From NCBI GenBank assembly GCA_017392945.1, contig JAFOSK010000117.1:1-41185 (forward strand): 41,185 nucleotides of DNA. Direction: 5' to 3'. This document shows, one piece after another, positions 32,459 to 40,982 of the stretch (the stretch's first letter is position 1; each line of letters begins with the position of its first letter). The notes below the pieces were generated by a model. The model saw only the letters and a list, made by a program, of their open reading frames with translations. It made no database searches and was not told the DNA's origin. The position numbers and the translations under genes are program-made. This DNA is from Treponema sp. GTDB lineage: Bacteria > Spirochaetota > Spirochaetia > Treponematales > Treponemataceae.

Positions 32459-32908
32459 ATGAAAAACGGTCGGACTGAAGGTGGAACACTTATCTCGCAG
32501 GTGCACCAGGTTTGTCAGCGTGTCTGGTATGCGGTTTTGAGTAACAACGGTTTGGAAGACCTTGCTGGTGCGCGGGGCAGAGTGATTTTTGCATTGTGGA
32601 ATGAAGACAATATTCCTATTAAAAAACTTGTCGAAAAAACAAGCCTTGATAAAGCGACTCTCACAGGAATCATTGATCGTCTGGAACGTGACGGATTTGT
32701 AAAGCGCGTTCAAAGCAGCGAAGACAAACGAGTTACGCTTATTTCCAGAACTGGAAAAGATGAAATTTTCAAGACAAAGATTCCGAAGGTTTCCGACGAG
32801 CAGAATTCACTTTTTTACAAGGATTTTTCGCCAGATGAAATTGAAGAATTTGAAAATTACCTCAAGCGGATTCTGAAAAACTGCAAGGAAGCAGAAGAAA
32901 ATCTCTAA
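32459..32908 (+). CDS. MarR-family transcriptional regulator
   Basis: Winged-helix regulator of 149 residues. The recognition region is IKKLVEKTSLDKATLTGIID followed by RLERDGFVKRVQSSEDKRV, the wing with the conserved Asp-x-Arg motif. Dimer helices lie at both ends. GAGGGGAG precedes the ATG. It is the second gene after the PPOX-fold protein and probably represses that operon through the dyad at 31922-31939. It ends 6 bp from the convergent WYL gene. Confidence 0.88.
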   Translation: MKNGRTEGGTLISQVHQVCQRVWYAVLSNNGLEDLAGARGRVIFALWNEDNIPIKKLVEKTSLDKATLTGIIDRLERDGFVKRVQSSEDKRVTLISRTGKDEIFKTKIPKVSDEQNSLFYKDFSPDEIEEFENYLKRILKNCKEAEENL

Positions 32909-32914
32909 AAGGGC

Positions 32915-33853
32915 TTAAGGTTCGCTTCCGTATACCTGCATCAGGCTTTGAATTTTCTGCTTTAATTTTTCACGCACTGAAAGAGGTTCAAGACATTCGC
33001 ATTTGTCGCCAAAACTCAAAAGCATATCGTAGTAATAATCGCGATCGATGAAAGGATATTCGACAAAATAGTGTTCTTCACCGTCTGCTTTAATGTTGTC
33101 AAAGCTGCAGAATTCAAGCAGACGGTCGAGGATTGATTTATGAATGCGGAGCTTTATGATGGTCCGTAAATCTCTTGCAGCTTCTTCAAAATCAAGGACA
33201 GGCTTTTGATATTCACGTGGAATGAATTTTTCTTCAAGGAGAGTGAGGGCGGTCATTCGAGAAAGTCGGAACAGACGGAAGTCTTTTTTTGTATGGCAGA
33301 ATGTCTGCACGTACCAGGAGCGACCTTTTAAGACAAGCTGGTAGGCTTCGACGGTTCTTTCGGATTTTTTACTGTGTCCGTCGATATATGTAAATGAAAG
33401 AAGCCTGTTTTCATCAATGGCGGTTTTTATGATTTCAAGATTGTGATTTATGTTCGCTTCCTCGAACCATGGAGTTAAATCAATTAAAATCTGATTTGTT
33501 TTTATTTCAATTTCCTTTGCCTGCTCTGAAGGAATGAGGCTCTCCAATTTTGCAAGCGTGTGTTCAACTTCTCGGGGTCTAAGAGTTTTGGGTAGGCTGT
33601 TCAATCCCATCAAGAGAGCGGAAAGGTCATCTCTGGAAAAAACTTTTTTATCAATTTTGTAATGCCCCATAATCTCAATTCCGCCACCGGTGCCCGGAGT
33701 TGCGGAAACAGGAATTCCTGCCATGCTGATAGCCTCAACGTCGCGGTAAATCGTGCGTTTTGAAACTTCGAACATATCTGCAAGAATATGTGCGCTTATC
33801 CGCTTTTTTTCGAGAAGAATCATGATTATGCTTACGAGTCTGTCGGTTTTCAT
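32915..33853 (-). CDS. WYL-domain transcriptional regulator (YafY-like)
   Basis: A 312-residue regulator. Residues 1-60 are a DeoR/HTH_11 winged helix (RISAHILADMFEVSKRTIYR, then DVEAISMAGIPV). About 140-215 is the WYL domain (LLSFTYIDGHSKKSERTVEA, then YQLVLKGRSWYVQTFC). About 230-310 is the WCX extension. WYL proteins bind nucleic-acid or other small ligands. There is no Shine-Dalgarno before the ATG at 33853. It diverges from the DJ-1/PfpI gene and shares with it a palindromic promoter, so that gene is its probable target. Confidence 0.88.
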   Translation of the reverse strand: MKTDRLVSIIMILLEKKRISAHILADMFEVSKRTIYRDVEAISMAGIPVSATPGTGGGIEIMGHYKIDKKVFSRDDLSALLMGLNSLPKTLRPREVEHTLAKLESLIPSEQAKEIEIKTNQILIDLTPWFEEANINHNLEIIKTAIDENRLLSFTYIDGHSKKSERTVEAYQLVLKGRSWYVQTFCHTKKDFRLFRLSRMTALTLLEEKFIPREYQKPVLDFEEAARDLRTIIKLRIHKSILDRLLEFCSFDNIKADGEEHYFVEYPFIDRDYYYDMLLSFGDKCECLEPLSVREKLKQKIQSLMQVYGSEP

Positions 33854-33865
33854 TTTTTTTGAATA

Positions 33866-33911
33866 ATTTTAGATTGTTGACATAATGCTGTCAACTTTTA
33901 AAAGCTATAAT
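33866..33911. promoter_or_regulatory. Divergent promoter and operator of the WYL and PfpI genes
   Basis: The dyad GTTGACA-TAATGC-TGTCAAC (33876-33895) has perfect 7-bp arms. On the minus strand TTGACA (33889-33894), a 17-bp spacer and TAAAAT (33866-33871) make a near-consensus promoter for the WYL gene. On the plus strand TATAAT (33906-33911) serves the PfpI gene but lacks a good -35 box. A single bound WYL protein could repress one gene and affect the other. Confidence 0.7.
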
Positions 33912-33957
33912 AGCAACAGCATTACCGCAGATGCGGAAAATTTTTTGGAGGAAAAAT

Positions 33958-34584
33958 ATGATTATAATTTACATTTATCTGCTTTCAACTCTTGCAGACT
34001 GGGAAATCGGGCAAGTTTCGGCGGAACTCAATTCAAGGCGTTTTTTCAAGGCTGATGCTCCGCAAGTTATTGTAAAAACTGTTTCTGTTTCAAAGGAACC
34101 TGTAAAAACAATGGGTGGCCTTACAATCATTCCAGACTGCACGATTGATGAAATCGAAGAGAACGAAAGAACTGTTTTACTTTTGCCGGGTGCGGACACA
34201 TGGGCAGAAGTTCAGAATGCAAAAATAATTCAGAAAACTGTGGATTTGCTTTCAAAAGGCGGAACAGTCTGCGCAATTTGTGGAGCTACGGTTGCTCTGG
34301 CAAATGCCGGATTATTGAATGACAGACTTCACACCAGCAACGGAAACGGATTTTTAGAAATGTTTTGTCCGGCCTATAAAGGTCAAAAGTTTTACATCGA
34401 TCAGCCTGCCGTAAGGGACAGAAACCTGATTACAGGAAGCGCAACAGGCTCGCTCATGTGGGCAAAGCTGATTATTGAAAAGCTCGGTGTTTTCAAGCCG
34501 GAAACTCTTGAGCAATGGTACGCATATTTTTCAACCGGAAAGCCGGAATATTTTTTTGCGCTGATGCAGAGTGTTCAGCAGTAA
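33958..34584 (+). CDS. DJ-1/PfpI-family protein
   Basis: Flavodoxin-fold protein of 208 residues. The nucleophile elbow is AICGAT with Cys108, and the partner Glu16 lies in ADWEIGQV. LLLPGADTWAE at about 74-84 and the LHTSNG segment after the elbow fit the glutamine-amidotransferase-like subgroup. Roles in this family include glyoxalase/deglycase activity and stress protection; the reaction here is unknown. The ATG at 33958 (TTGGAGGA upstream) is chosen over the ATG at 33931. Divergent from the WYL regulator. Confidence 0.83.
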   Translation: MIIIYIYLLSTLADWEIGQVSAELNSRRFFKADAPQVIVKTVSVSKEPVKTMGGLTIIPDCTIDEIEENERTVLLLPGADTWAEVQNAKIIQKTVDLLSKGGTVCAICGATVALANAGLLNDRLHTSNGNGFLEMFCPAYKGQKFYIDQPAVRDRNLITGSATGSLMWAKLIIEKLGVFKPETLEQWYAYFSTGKPEYFFALMQSVQQ

Positions 34585-34702
34585 GGTATAATTGTTTTAT
34601 GAGACCTTTTTTATGATTTTACAAGCTAACCAAATTCAATTTACATCCAAGAGAATTGATTACAGAAACAAATGTTCCTTAATAAAAAAAGTCCTTTTGA
34701 CT

Positions 34703-35288
34703 TTAAGCCAAGGCAAAAAGTTCTTTTCCAAGCTTTCTGATTTCAGAAACAGCTTCTGTAATATGCTCTTTGCGCGTGCCCGATGAAACGATATTGTTCA
34801 GACGCTGATAGCAATTTTCTGTTTTGATTTTAAAGCTCTCAATTGCTTTTTTGGTTCCCTTTCGGCTCGGAAAATACTGATTGTTAAGAGCGTACAAGTC
34901 CTGAAGAAAATGATCCAAGAATTCTTCAACAACCTGATAAAAAAACAAGACTTCATGACGCAACTCTGCACGTCCCAAGTCTTTTTCATCAAGAATACGC
35001 CATGATTCATTTTTAACCCATGCTTGGAAAAACGCTGCGGGATGTTTTTTTACAAGGTTGATTATTTTTGCCCATACAGAATCACTTTCCCACAGGTCAT
35101 TCAACTTTCGTAAAACTTAAGTCCTTTCTTTTTTTTGCTGGAATTTTGCTACAAATTACGAACATATCTATATCGCTTTTCCCTGGAACAAGCGGTGCAT
35201 TAAGATCTCCTGTTTGACCAATTCCGCATATTTCAGAAATTTCTGAAAGCATCTATGTAAGCTTATCCCTAAAATCGTTTGCGTTCAT
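34703..35288 (-). pseudogene. Broken nucleotidyltransferase gene (NT plus helical C-terminal part)
   Basis: On the minus strand the ATG at 35288 reads MNANDFRDKLT and hits TAG at 35253-35255. The same frame goes on with a nucleotidyltransferase motif, GIGQTGDLNAPLVPGKSDID then MFVICSK, and stops again just before 35100. A different frame then supplies a 133-residue helical, HEPN-like part (34703-35104), beginning MNDLWESDSVW and containing FFYQVVEEFLDHFLQDLYAL. The middle of the gene, including the expected second catalytic Asp region, is missing. This is a deleted, frameshifted remnant of a DUF4037-like or similar enzyme. Confidence 0.7.
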
Positions 35289-35327
35289 ATTTTTTTGAAA
35301 TCATTTAAAACTCCGCTCCTGTTGTTT

Positions 35328-36221
35328 TCACACAATCGGAATACAGATGTCCAACTCCATGTAGAGCGTTTCATCGTCTATTTTGCGGTAAACATCAAAG
35401 CCGCTGCGGTTGTCCACCTTGTTGCCAGTTTTCGTAAGCCATGAGCAAAAAAAACTCTGAATCGCACTGTAAATCCTTTGCGGATAGCCTTTGTAGTGAT
35501 ATACCGCGAATTTTCCGCCTTCAAGAATCATTGTATTCGGCATGGATAAAGTTCCTGCTTTGCTTGTGATTCCTGTGGCCGCAGTCTTCTGCACTTCAAG
35601 GCGTTTATCATTCTTGTCTACGGTCATGCAAACCTCGTAAAGGCATTCATCGGGATTTGTGATTGAAGGGTCATTTATCGTGCGCTCAATGAAAATTGTC
35701 TTGGGGGTAACAAAATCCTTGTAATGCTTCATGAAATCGCACCAGTCATGCTGCAGATTATGATAATTTCCTTTGCGTCGTTCGTAGAGCACAAAAAAGT
35801 CTGGAAGATTTTCAACAGTTATTTTTTTACAGCATTCTTCAAAAGTTTCAAGCGTTTTTTTTGTACCGTGAAAAAATGGATGGACAACCGATTCTTCCAC
35901 AATTCTTTTGCGGAATTCAGCCGGTGATTCTTCAAAGTAATCGCGGAAAAGCGTGGCATAGTTTGAAGCAGAATAGCCGTAGTCGCCGCCGATTTCTGTA
36001 ATGCTGCGCTTTTTCTCCACTTTGAGCCGCCATGCACTTTGCTCAATTTTGCAACGTTTTATGAAGCTGTAAATGCTCTCTCCTGTTTCCGCCTTAAAAA
36101 GCCTGCTCAGATAGAATTTTGAATAGCCGGAAAATTCTGCAATGCGCTCTACAGAAAGATCTTCATCAATATGTGCGAAAATGAAATCAATTGCCTTGTT
36201 GATAATCTGGTTTTCAATCAT
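35328..36221 (-). CDS. AraC-family regulator with GyrI-like ligand domain
   Basis: A Rob/SoxS-like layout in 297 residues. Residues 1-105 are the AraC DNA-binding domain (LSVERIAEFSGYSKFYLSRL, then YGYSASNYATLFRDYF and SPAEFRK). About 125-297 are the GyrI-like effector domain (TVENLPDFFVLYERRKGNYH to LEGGKFAVYHYKGYPQRIYS and the final MELDICIPI strand). The start overlaps the stop of the upstream hydrolase gene by 8 bp, so the enzyme and its probable regulator are translated together. The ligand is likely a lipophilic or cationic small molecule. Confidence 0.9.
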   Translation of the reverse strand: MIENQIINKAIDFIFAHIDEDLSVERIAEFSGYSKFYLSRLFKAETGESIYSFIKRCKIEQSAWRLKVEKKRSITEIGGDYGYSASNYATLFRDYFEESPAEFRKRIVEESVVHPFFHGTKKTLETFEECCKKITVENLPDFFVLYERRKGNYHNLQHDWCDFMKHYKDFVTPKTIFIERTINDPSITNPDECLYEVCMTVDKNDKRLEVQKTAATGITSKAGTLSMPNTMILEGGKFAVYHYKGYPQRIYSAIQSFFCSWLTKTGNKVDNRSGFDVYRKIDDETLYMELDICIPIV

Positions 36222-36837
36222 CTTGTTTAGAAATCCATTTATCTAGAAATTCCATCTGCTCTTCTGTGTGGAACCAATGTTCCCCGCCTTCCATTATAGT
36301 AAGATTTGAGCCTGTGTTGTCTGCAAAAGCCTTGATTGAATCATAAGAAATTAATTTGTCTTCTGAACCATAAAGAATTTCGGTTGGAACTGTCCAATTG
36401 ATCGGATGTTCGCGAACGTAGCATAAGTATTTCCATGAAAGGTCTTCACCAAAATCAGTTTTAATGATTTTTTCGTGTTTTAAGTTTTCTTCTGTAACTT
36501 TTGTCCAAGCCATAAGGTTTGAAATCATTTTTTCCATGTCGACCATAGGCGAAATAAAATATGCATGCTTAATTTCTTTGCAAATTTCGGCGTTCATAGA
36601 AAAGAATGCACCGATACTGTTAGCGATTAAGATAACTGTTTGGTAAGAGGCCTTCAAATTGATTACGGCAGTTTCAATTTCCATGTTTGTTTCCCACGGA
36701 GAATTTGTTTTATAATCAAGTCCGTATATATATACTTCTGGAAAAAGGGTTTTATAGTGTTCTGCTTCTTCTGCTTTCCCGCCCTTACCATGTACATATA
36801 AAATAGCGGTGTTTTTAGGATTCGTAAGTTCTATCAT
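36214..36837 (-). CDS. Small alpha/beta-hydrolase
   Basis: Cytoplasmic serine hydrolase of 207 residues. The oxyanion-hole HG is at about 16-17 (YVHGKGG). The nucleophile elbow is ANSIG with Ser74, a variant of GxSxG whose first Gly is replaced by Ala. The acid is in YGSEDKL and the base His in GGEHWFH. A broad substrate range is possible. CAGGAG precedes the ATG. It is followed by, and overlaps, the AraC-GyrI gene; detoxification or signal hydrolysis is an inference from that pairing. Confidence 0.82.
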   Translation of the reverse strand: MIELTNPKNTAILYVHGKGGKAEEAEHYKTLFPEVYIYGLDYKTNSPWETNMEIETAVINLKASYQTVILIANSIGAFFSMNAEICKEIKHAYFISPMVDMEKMISNLMAWTKVTEENLKHEKIIKTDFGEDLSWKYLCYVREHPINWTVPTEILYGSEDKLISYDSIKAFADNTGSNLTIMEGGEHWFHTEEQMEFLDKWISKQDD

Positions 36838-36879
36838 TTGAGTAGCTCCTGTTTTAGAGTTGAAATGTTTCGTTTATTC

Positions 36880-38088
36880 TTAATTTTTGTTTAACAATGG
36901 TGGTTGTATAACAGCTGTTGCATAATTGTAAAATTTTTCTAATTTTATGTCAATATTTGACCTTACATAAGAGTTGTCTTCCTTTTTTCTGTTCATCATT
37001 GAAATTTTGTTTTTTATTTCTATTATTGTAAGTTCGGCCTTTTTAAATTCTTCATATAATGGGCTATGGGCAGAATTTTCAAAAATATAGATTTTTTTAT
37101 AAGGTGCCTGAATGTACTCATAATATTTTTGCTGCAGTGCAGTACAACAAGTATAATCATGTGCTCCACATATAAAAAAAACTGGAATTCTGATTTCTGG
37201 AACTTCTTCAAATGCATTGAAACTCATTGCAGAAAAATGAACTGGAAAGGATTCCGAAAAAATCTTTCCTTTCCAGATGTCTATCCGTTCTTTCTGAGTG
37301 TATGCGGTGCACTTTAAGCTTGGAAAAAAGATGCCCGTTATTACAGAATGCATGTTTCTTGTAGTCCCAAGACCTAGTTCATGCATCGCTTTGTCCCTGA
37401 GTCCGGAAAAAAAGTATTCATCAAGGTCTTTTGAAGAATTTCGAATGCTGTGTTTTTTGAATTCCTTTATCATTTTCTGATTGCAGTTTTTTTCAAATTG
37501 TTCTGACATATAATCAAACGCAATGTATTCAGATTCCGTTTGGTCAACAATCTGTGACATAGCAATATAGCATTCATATTTTTCCGAATATTTCTGTACG
37601 GTTTTTAACGCAATGTAAGTTCCGAATGAATGCCCCATTATGTATATTCGCTCAGCAGAAAAACGCTCCGACAGATATTCTGTAACTGCAACTGTGTCTT
37701 TTATATATTGTTCCAAAGTCATTTCATTTGCATTTATGCCGGGATAGTACGAAGTGCTGGTACCCCGGTAGTCCCAATAGCAGACTGTGAAATGCTTTGA
37801 AAGCGGGGAAGGGTATATAGATTCCAATAAGTACTGAGGAATCCCAGGACCACCTCCACAGATTAAAAGTACGGGATTATTTATGTTCTCCGAAATTAGA
37901 ATAAGAGAAAGATTTATGTTGTCAGCGCAGAGTCGTGTCTTTTCTGAAATTCCGTATGGATTTTCAGGTGCAGGGAGTTCGCCAGAACTTGGTGGAAAAA
38001 TTGAGGATATGAAAATAAGGCACATTGCAATTATACTTCCAGCAACTATTAAAGACATTGTAATTTTCCTCTTATTTCTAATCGACAA
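36880..38088 (-). CDS. Membrane-anchored alpha/beta-hydrolase, proline-iminopeptidase-like
   Basis: A 402-residue serine hydrolase. An N-terminal positively charged stretch and one transmembrane helix (about 11-31) suggest an inner-membrane anchor or an uncleaved signal. Oxyanion motif GGGPG is near 78; YWDYRGTS follows; the nucleophile elbow is GHSFGT near 154; the Asp is in CGAHDYT and the His in NSAHSPL. GGGPG plus GHSFG is the pattern of prolyl-iminopeptidase-like enzymes. TTG at 38088 (AAGGAG upstream) is preferred over ATG at 38058 because it keeps the positive charges before the helix. It overlaps the PhzF-like gene by 11 bp. Confidence 0.82.
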   Translation of the reverse strand: MSIRNKRKITMSLIVAGSIIAMCLIFISSIFPPSSGELPAPENPYGISEKTRLCADNINLSLILISENINNPVLLICGGGPGIPQYLLESIYPSPLSKHFTVCYWDYRGTSTSYYPGINANEMTLEQYIKDTVAVTEYLSERFSAERIYIMGHSFGTYIALKTVQKYSEKYECYIAMSQIVDQTESEYIAFDYMSEQFEKNCNQKMIKEFKKHSIRNSSKDLDEYFFSGLRDKAMHELGLGTTRNMHSVITGIFFPSLKCTAYTQKERIDIWKGKIFSESFPVHFSAMSFNAFEEVPEIRIPVFFICGAHDYTCCTALQQKYYEYIQAPYKKIYIFENSAHSPLYEEFKKAELTIIEIKNKISMMNRKKEDNSYVRSNIDIKLEKFYNYATAVIQPPLLNKN

Positions 38089-38959
38089 GGTATTCTCCTT
38101 CTATCTTTACAGTAGCTTTACCGCCAAAAAGAACTTTTCCGCTTGAGTACTTTAGTTTTACGGAATTAAAGATACGGTTGTTTCCTCCTTGTTCAATGCA
38201 AATTGGATTTCCGTTCCAGATTTTTTCGCTCAGAAGGTAGTTTGCAAAAGCACTGTTACCGGAACCTGTTGCAGGATCTTCCAAATAGCCGAATTTTGGG
38301 GCAAATACCCTGGTATGTGCAAATGCGTCTGGATTTTTTGCCTGTTTTGTAAAAACAAGAATAATGTCTATGTCGTTATTAAGGCAGAATTCCTTAAGCT
38401 GGTTTTCATCTGGATATATTGAAATTTCTGTTTCAAAATTTTCAAGAGGAATTATAAGTGTTCGTAACCCGGCATCAATCATGCGCACTGGAAGATTTAG
38501 ACTTATGGAACCATCCGGTAATTTCAGTGCGTGTTCTATATCTTTGAGGGACGGTTTTACCTGATGTTCGACAGGATCTGGCGCAGTTATGTATACGGCA
38601 TCTTCTGAATTTATTGCGTTGAAGACTTCTACAATTCCCTTTCGGTTTGTGTCTGCAAGAATTACAGGCTTAGACATAAGCTCAGGATTCTTTTTAATTA
38701 TAGGATACATTGTTGCTATTGTTCCGTGTCCGCAAAAATCTACTTCGCATTCTGAAGAATAATATGTAAGCTTGCAGTCAGCTTTGTCGGAAGGTTCAAA
38801 GAATACCATTTCCATTACAAAGCCTTTGTGTTCTTTTGCAATCTGCTGTTTCTGGCTGTCGGTTAAATCTGATCTCTCCATAAAAATGCAGGCTGCAGGA
38901 TTTCCAAGAGAGCTTTCCGATGTAAATGCATTGCTCTTGAGATATTTATATTTTTTCAT
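38078..38959 (-). CDS. PhzF-family epimerase/isomerase-like protein (copy 1)
   Basis: Diaminopimelate-epimerase-fold protein of 293 residues. Conserved PhzF features are LGNPAACIF (residues 18-26), the catalytic-position Glu50 in FVMEMVFF, DFCGHGT at 74-80 and, in the second half, EDPATGSGNSAFANY. It lacks the usual SETAF motif around the Glu, so its chemistry may differ. GGAG precedes the ATG. The hydrolase gene overlaps its end. No phenazine genes are nearby. It shares the fold with copy 2 at 39633-40412 but is clearly diverged. Confidence 0.85.
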   Translation of the reverse strand: MKKYKYLKSNAFTSESSLGNPAACIFMERSDLTDSQKQQIAKEHKGFVMEMVFFEPSDKADCKLTYYSSECEVDFCGHGTIATMYPIIKKNPELMSKPVILADTNRKGIVEVFNAINSEDAVYITAPDPVEHQVKPSLKDIEHALKLPDGSISLNLPVRMIDAGLRTLIIPLENFETEISIYPDENQLKEFCLNNDIDIILVFTKQAKNPDAFAHTRVFAPKFGYLEDPATGSGNSAFANYLLSEKIWNGNPICIEQGGNNRIFNSVKLKYSSGKVLFGGKATVKIEGEYLVD

Positions 38960-39142
38960 ACTTACAATTCTCCACTTGTTTTTGTTTCTTGGTTCAGCAG
39001 TATATATTTAACAAAATAAAAGTAGAATTGTTTTTCCATGAGATGCATTTTTTTGATGATAAAATGCACTTGGCAAGGGATTCCTGCCTGTCAGATGTCA
39101 GTTGACGGAATTCTATTTTTATACGTTAGGGGAGAAATCTGT

Positions 39143-39559
39143 TTATTCTGCATGGCACATCATTTTAAGACGTTCGCCTTCGTCAGAATTAAAGCCGAAT
39201 TTTTCATAAAACGGTATTTTATCTGGTTCTGCACAAAGCTCAACAAAGATATTTGTACCTGCGATCCCATTTTTTTTTATAAACTTCATAAGTTCCTGCA
39301 TCAAGAGTCGTCCTAGACCTTTTTTCTGATATTCCGGTCGTACAACAACATCCTTGATGTAATAATCCATGCCCAAATCGCCGATCATTCTTGCCATTGC
39401 AATAACTTTGTTTCCATCGAAAACGGAAACTCTGAACAAAGTATGTTCCATAGCCAGTTTTACCTGTTCATAGTTCGGTGGTTCGCCCCATACTGATTCC
39501 CATAGGGAAATAAACTCTTGCGCATTTAATTCATTATGTTTTACTGTGTACTTTGTCAT
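39143..39559 (-). CDS. GNAT N-acetyltransferase
   Basis: A 138-residue acetyltransferase. The core is KDVVVRPEYQKKGLGRLLMQ, with acetyl-CoA loop QKKGLG, followed by FVELCAEPDKIPFYEKFGF. The ATG at 39559 has AAGGA upstream; the longer open frame to 39787 is an antisense-like extension through the PhzF-like gene. It lies between the two PhzF-like genes on the same strand. A 183-bp gap with no clear feature separates it from copy 1. Substrate unknown. Confidence 0.85.
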   Translation of the reverse strand: MTKYTVKHNELNAQEFISLWESVWGEPPNYEQVKLAMEHTLFRVSVFDGNKVIAMARMIGDLGMDYYIKDVVVRPEYQKKGLGRLLMQELMKFIKKNGIAGTNIFVELCAEPDKIPFYEKFGFNSDEGERLKMMCHAE

Positions 39560-39632
39560 AGATTTTTCCTTATAGATTCTAAAAATTTTTATACTCAGGC
39601 GGATTAGGGTAGGGGAGTTCGTACGGGGGCGT

Positions 39633-40412
39633 TCATTCCAGAATATTGCCTTCCGAATACAAGACCGCCTTGCCGGACAAGATGATTCGCTCGCCCTTGC
39701 GCTCGGCATACAATACGCCTGTCCGCTCAGAAGCCTGAAAGCAGACCAGTTTTTCTTTACCAAGCCGGTCGCACCAGTAAGGAGCAATCATGCAGTGGCT
39801 GCTTCCTGTCACCGGGTCTTCCATTAAGCCAAGCTCCGGGCAGAAAACTCGGCTCACACAGTCATATTCTGTAGTGTCGCTCGGAGCGGTTACGGCTATG
39901 CAAAGGCCATCGAGTTCCTTTAGCTTTTCCTGAATTGGTTTGAGATTTCGAACCTGCTCTGCATTTTCTAAAATGAGCAGTAGGTCACGGTCATTGTAGG
40001 CTTCTTTTGGACGCACGCCTAGGGCTTCTTCCATTTTGTCCGTCACTTCGATTTTATTGCAGCGGTAAGCCGGGAAGTTCATTTTGAAAAGCTCTCCCTT
40101 CTTTTCAACAGTAAGCTCACCGACCTGAGTTTTAAAAGTGATTTTTTCCGCAGCCTTTTCATAAAAATTGAAGAGGACAAAGGCCGTTCCAAGCGTTGCA
40201 TGTCCGCAAAAATCAATCTCTGCGGCAGGAGTGAACCATCGCAGATGATATTTTTCGCCTTCCTTTACGGTGAATGCCGTCTCGGAAAAATTGTTTTCCC
40301 TTGCGATGTCCTGCATGAGTGAGTCAGAAATCCACTCGTCCAAAACGCAGACCGCCGCCTGGTTTCCGCCAAAAACTTTGTCCGTAAATGCTTCTACAAT
40401 GTACTGCTTCAT
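39633..40412 (-). CDS. PhzF-family epimerase/isomerase-like protein (copy 2)
   Basis: A 259-residue PhzF/DapF-fold protein with the full motif set: FGGNQAAVCVLDEW at 14-27, FSETAFTV at 42-49 with catalytic Glu44, IDFCGHATLGTAFVL near 74-88, and MEDPVTGSSHCMIAPYW in the second half. It resembles the common YddE-like enzymes of unknown substrate. AGGAG precedes the ATG. The isochorismatase-like gene lies 11 bp upstream, so the two are co-transcribed. Confidence 0.88.
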   Translation of the reverse strand: MKQYIVEAFTDKVFGGNQAAVCVLDEWISDSLMQDIARENNFSETAFTVKEGEKYHLRWFTPAAEIDFCGHATLGTAFVLFNFYEKAAEKITFKTQVGELTVEKKGELFKMNFPAYRCNKIEVTDKMEEALGVRPKEAYNDRDLLLILENAEQVRNLKPIQEKLKELDGLCIAVTAPSDTTEYDCVSRVFCPELGLMEDPVTGSSHCMIAPYWCDRLGKEKLVCFQASERTGVLYAERKGERIILSGKAVLYSEGNILE

Positions 40413-40423
40413 TTTGTCTCCTG

Positions 40424-40966
40424 TTAAAGTTTCTTTGCAGCATTTTTCATCATTTCAATCGCTTCTTCCACGCAGACAGCTTTTGCATAACGCTTTGGCC
40501 ACATGAACTCGTTGAAGTACTTGTAGGCGGTTTCTTTGTCAAAATATGGATTGTCATAAGTTGAATTCGCATAGGCCGGAATTATAATCTTAAAACCTTG
40601 CTCAAAGCCGCATTTTACGGTCGCATCCATGCAATAGTCCGTACAAACTCCAATCGTGATAATTTTCTTTTCATTCTTTGCCTTTAAGTATTCAGAAAGA
40701 CCGGTCATCGGATGAAAGGCACTGTTCACATTTTTTTCAAACAGTTTTTCGCCGGGTTGGGGCGCAAACTCATCGAAGATTTCATAATTTTCGCTTCCCT
40801 TGTTCATGTCTGATCCCGGGCCGTCGTCATGCTGGACATAGCAAACTTCAATGCCATTTTTACGAGCTTCCGCAATCAGTCGTTTGATATTCTCTTTCAC
40901 AGTCTCAAAAGCAAAAAGCATTTCGTTAAAACAGCCTCTTTGTGTGTCCACTACCAATAAAATCAT
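40424..40966 (-). CDS. Isochorismatase-like cysteine hydrolase
   Basis: A 180-residue hydrolase of the isochorismatase/nicotinamidase fold. The triad is visible: Asp7 (LLVVDTQ), Lys78 (LFEKNVNSAF) and Cys112 (GVCTDYCMDAT). GGAGG precedes the ATG. Members hydrolyse amides such as nicotinamide, ureidoacrylate or N-carbamoyl compounds; the present substrate is not clear. It lies 16 bp after the metallophosphoesterase gene and 11 bp before PhzF copy 2, in one operon. Confidence 0.88.
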   Translation of the reverse strand: MILLVVDTQRGCFNEMLFAFETVKENIKRLIAEARKNGIEVCYVQHDDGPGSDMNKGSENYEIFDEFAPQPGEKLFEKNVNSAFHPMTGLSEYLKAKNEKKIITIGVCTDYCMDATVKCGFEQGFKIIIPAYANSTYDNPYFDKETAYKYFNEFMWPKRYAKAVCVEEAIEMMKNAAKKL

Positions 40967-40982
40967 TTTGCCTCCGTAAAGT

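Noticed and set aside
39560..39787. N-terminal extension of the GNAT at 39143
   Set aside because: It overlaps the PhzF-like gene on the same strand in another frame, and a proper Shine-Dalgarno and ATG occur at 39559.
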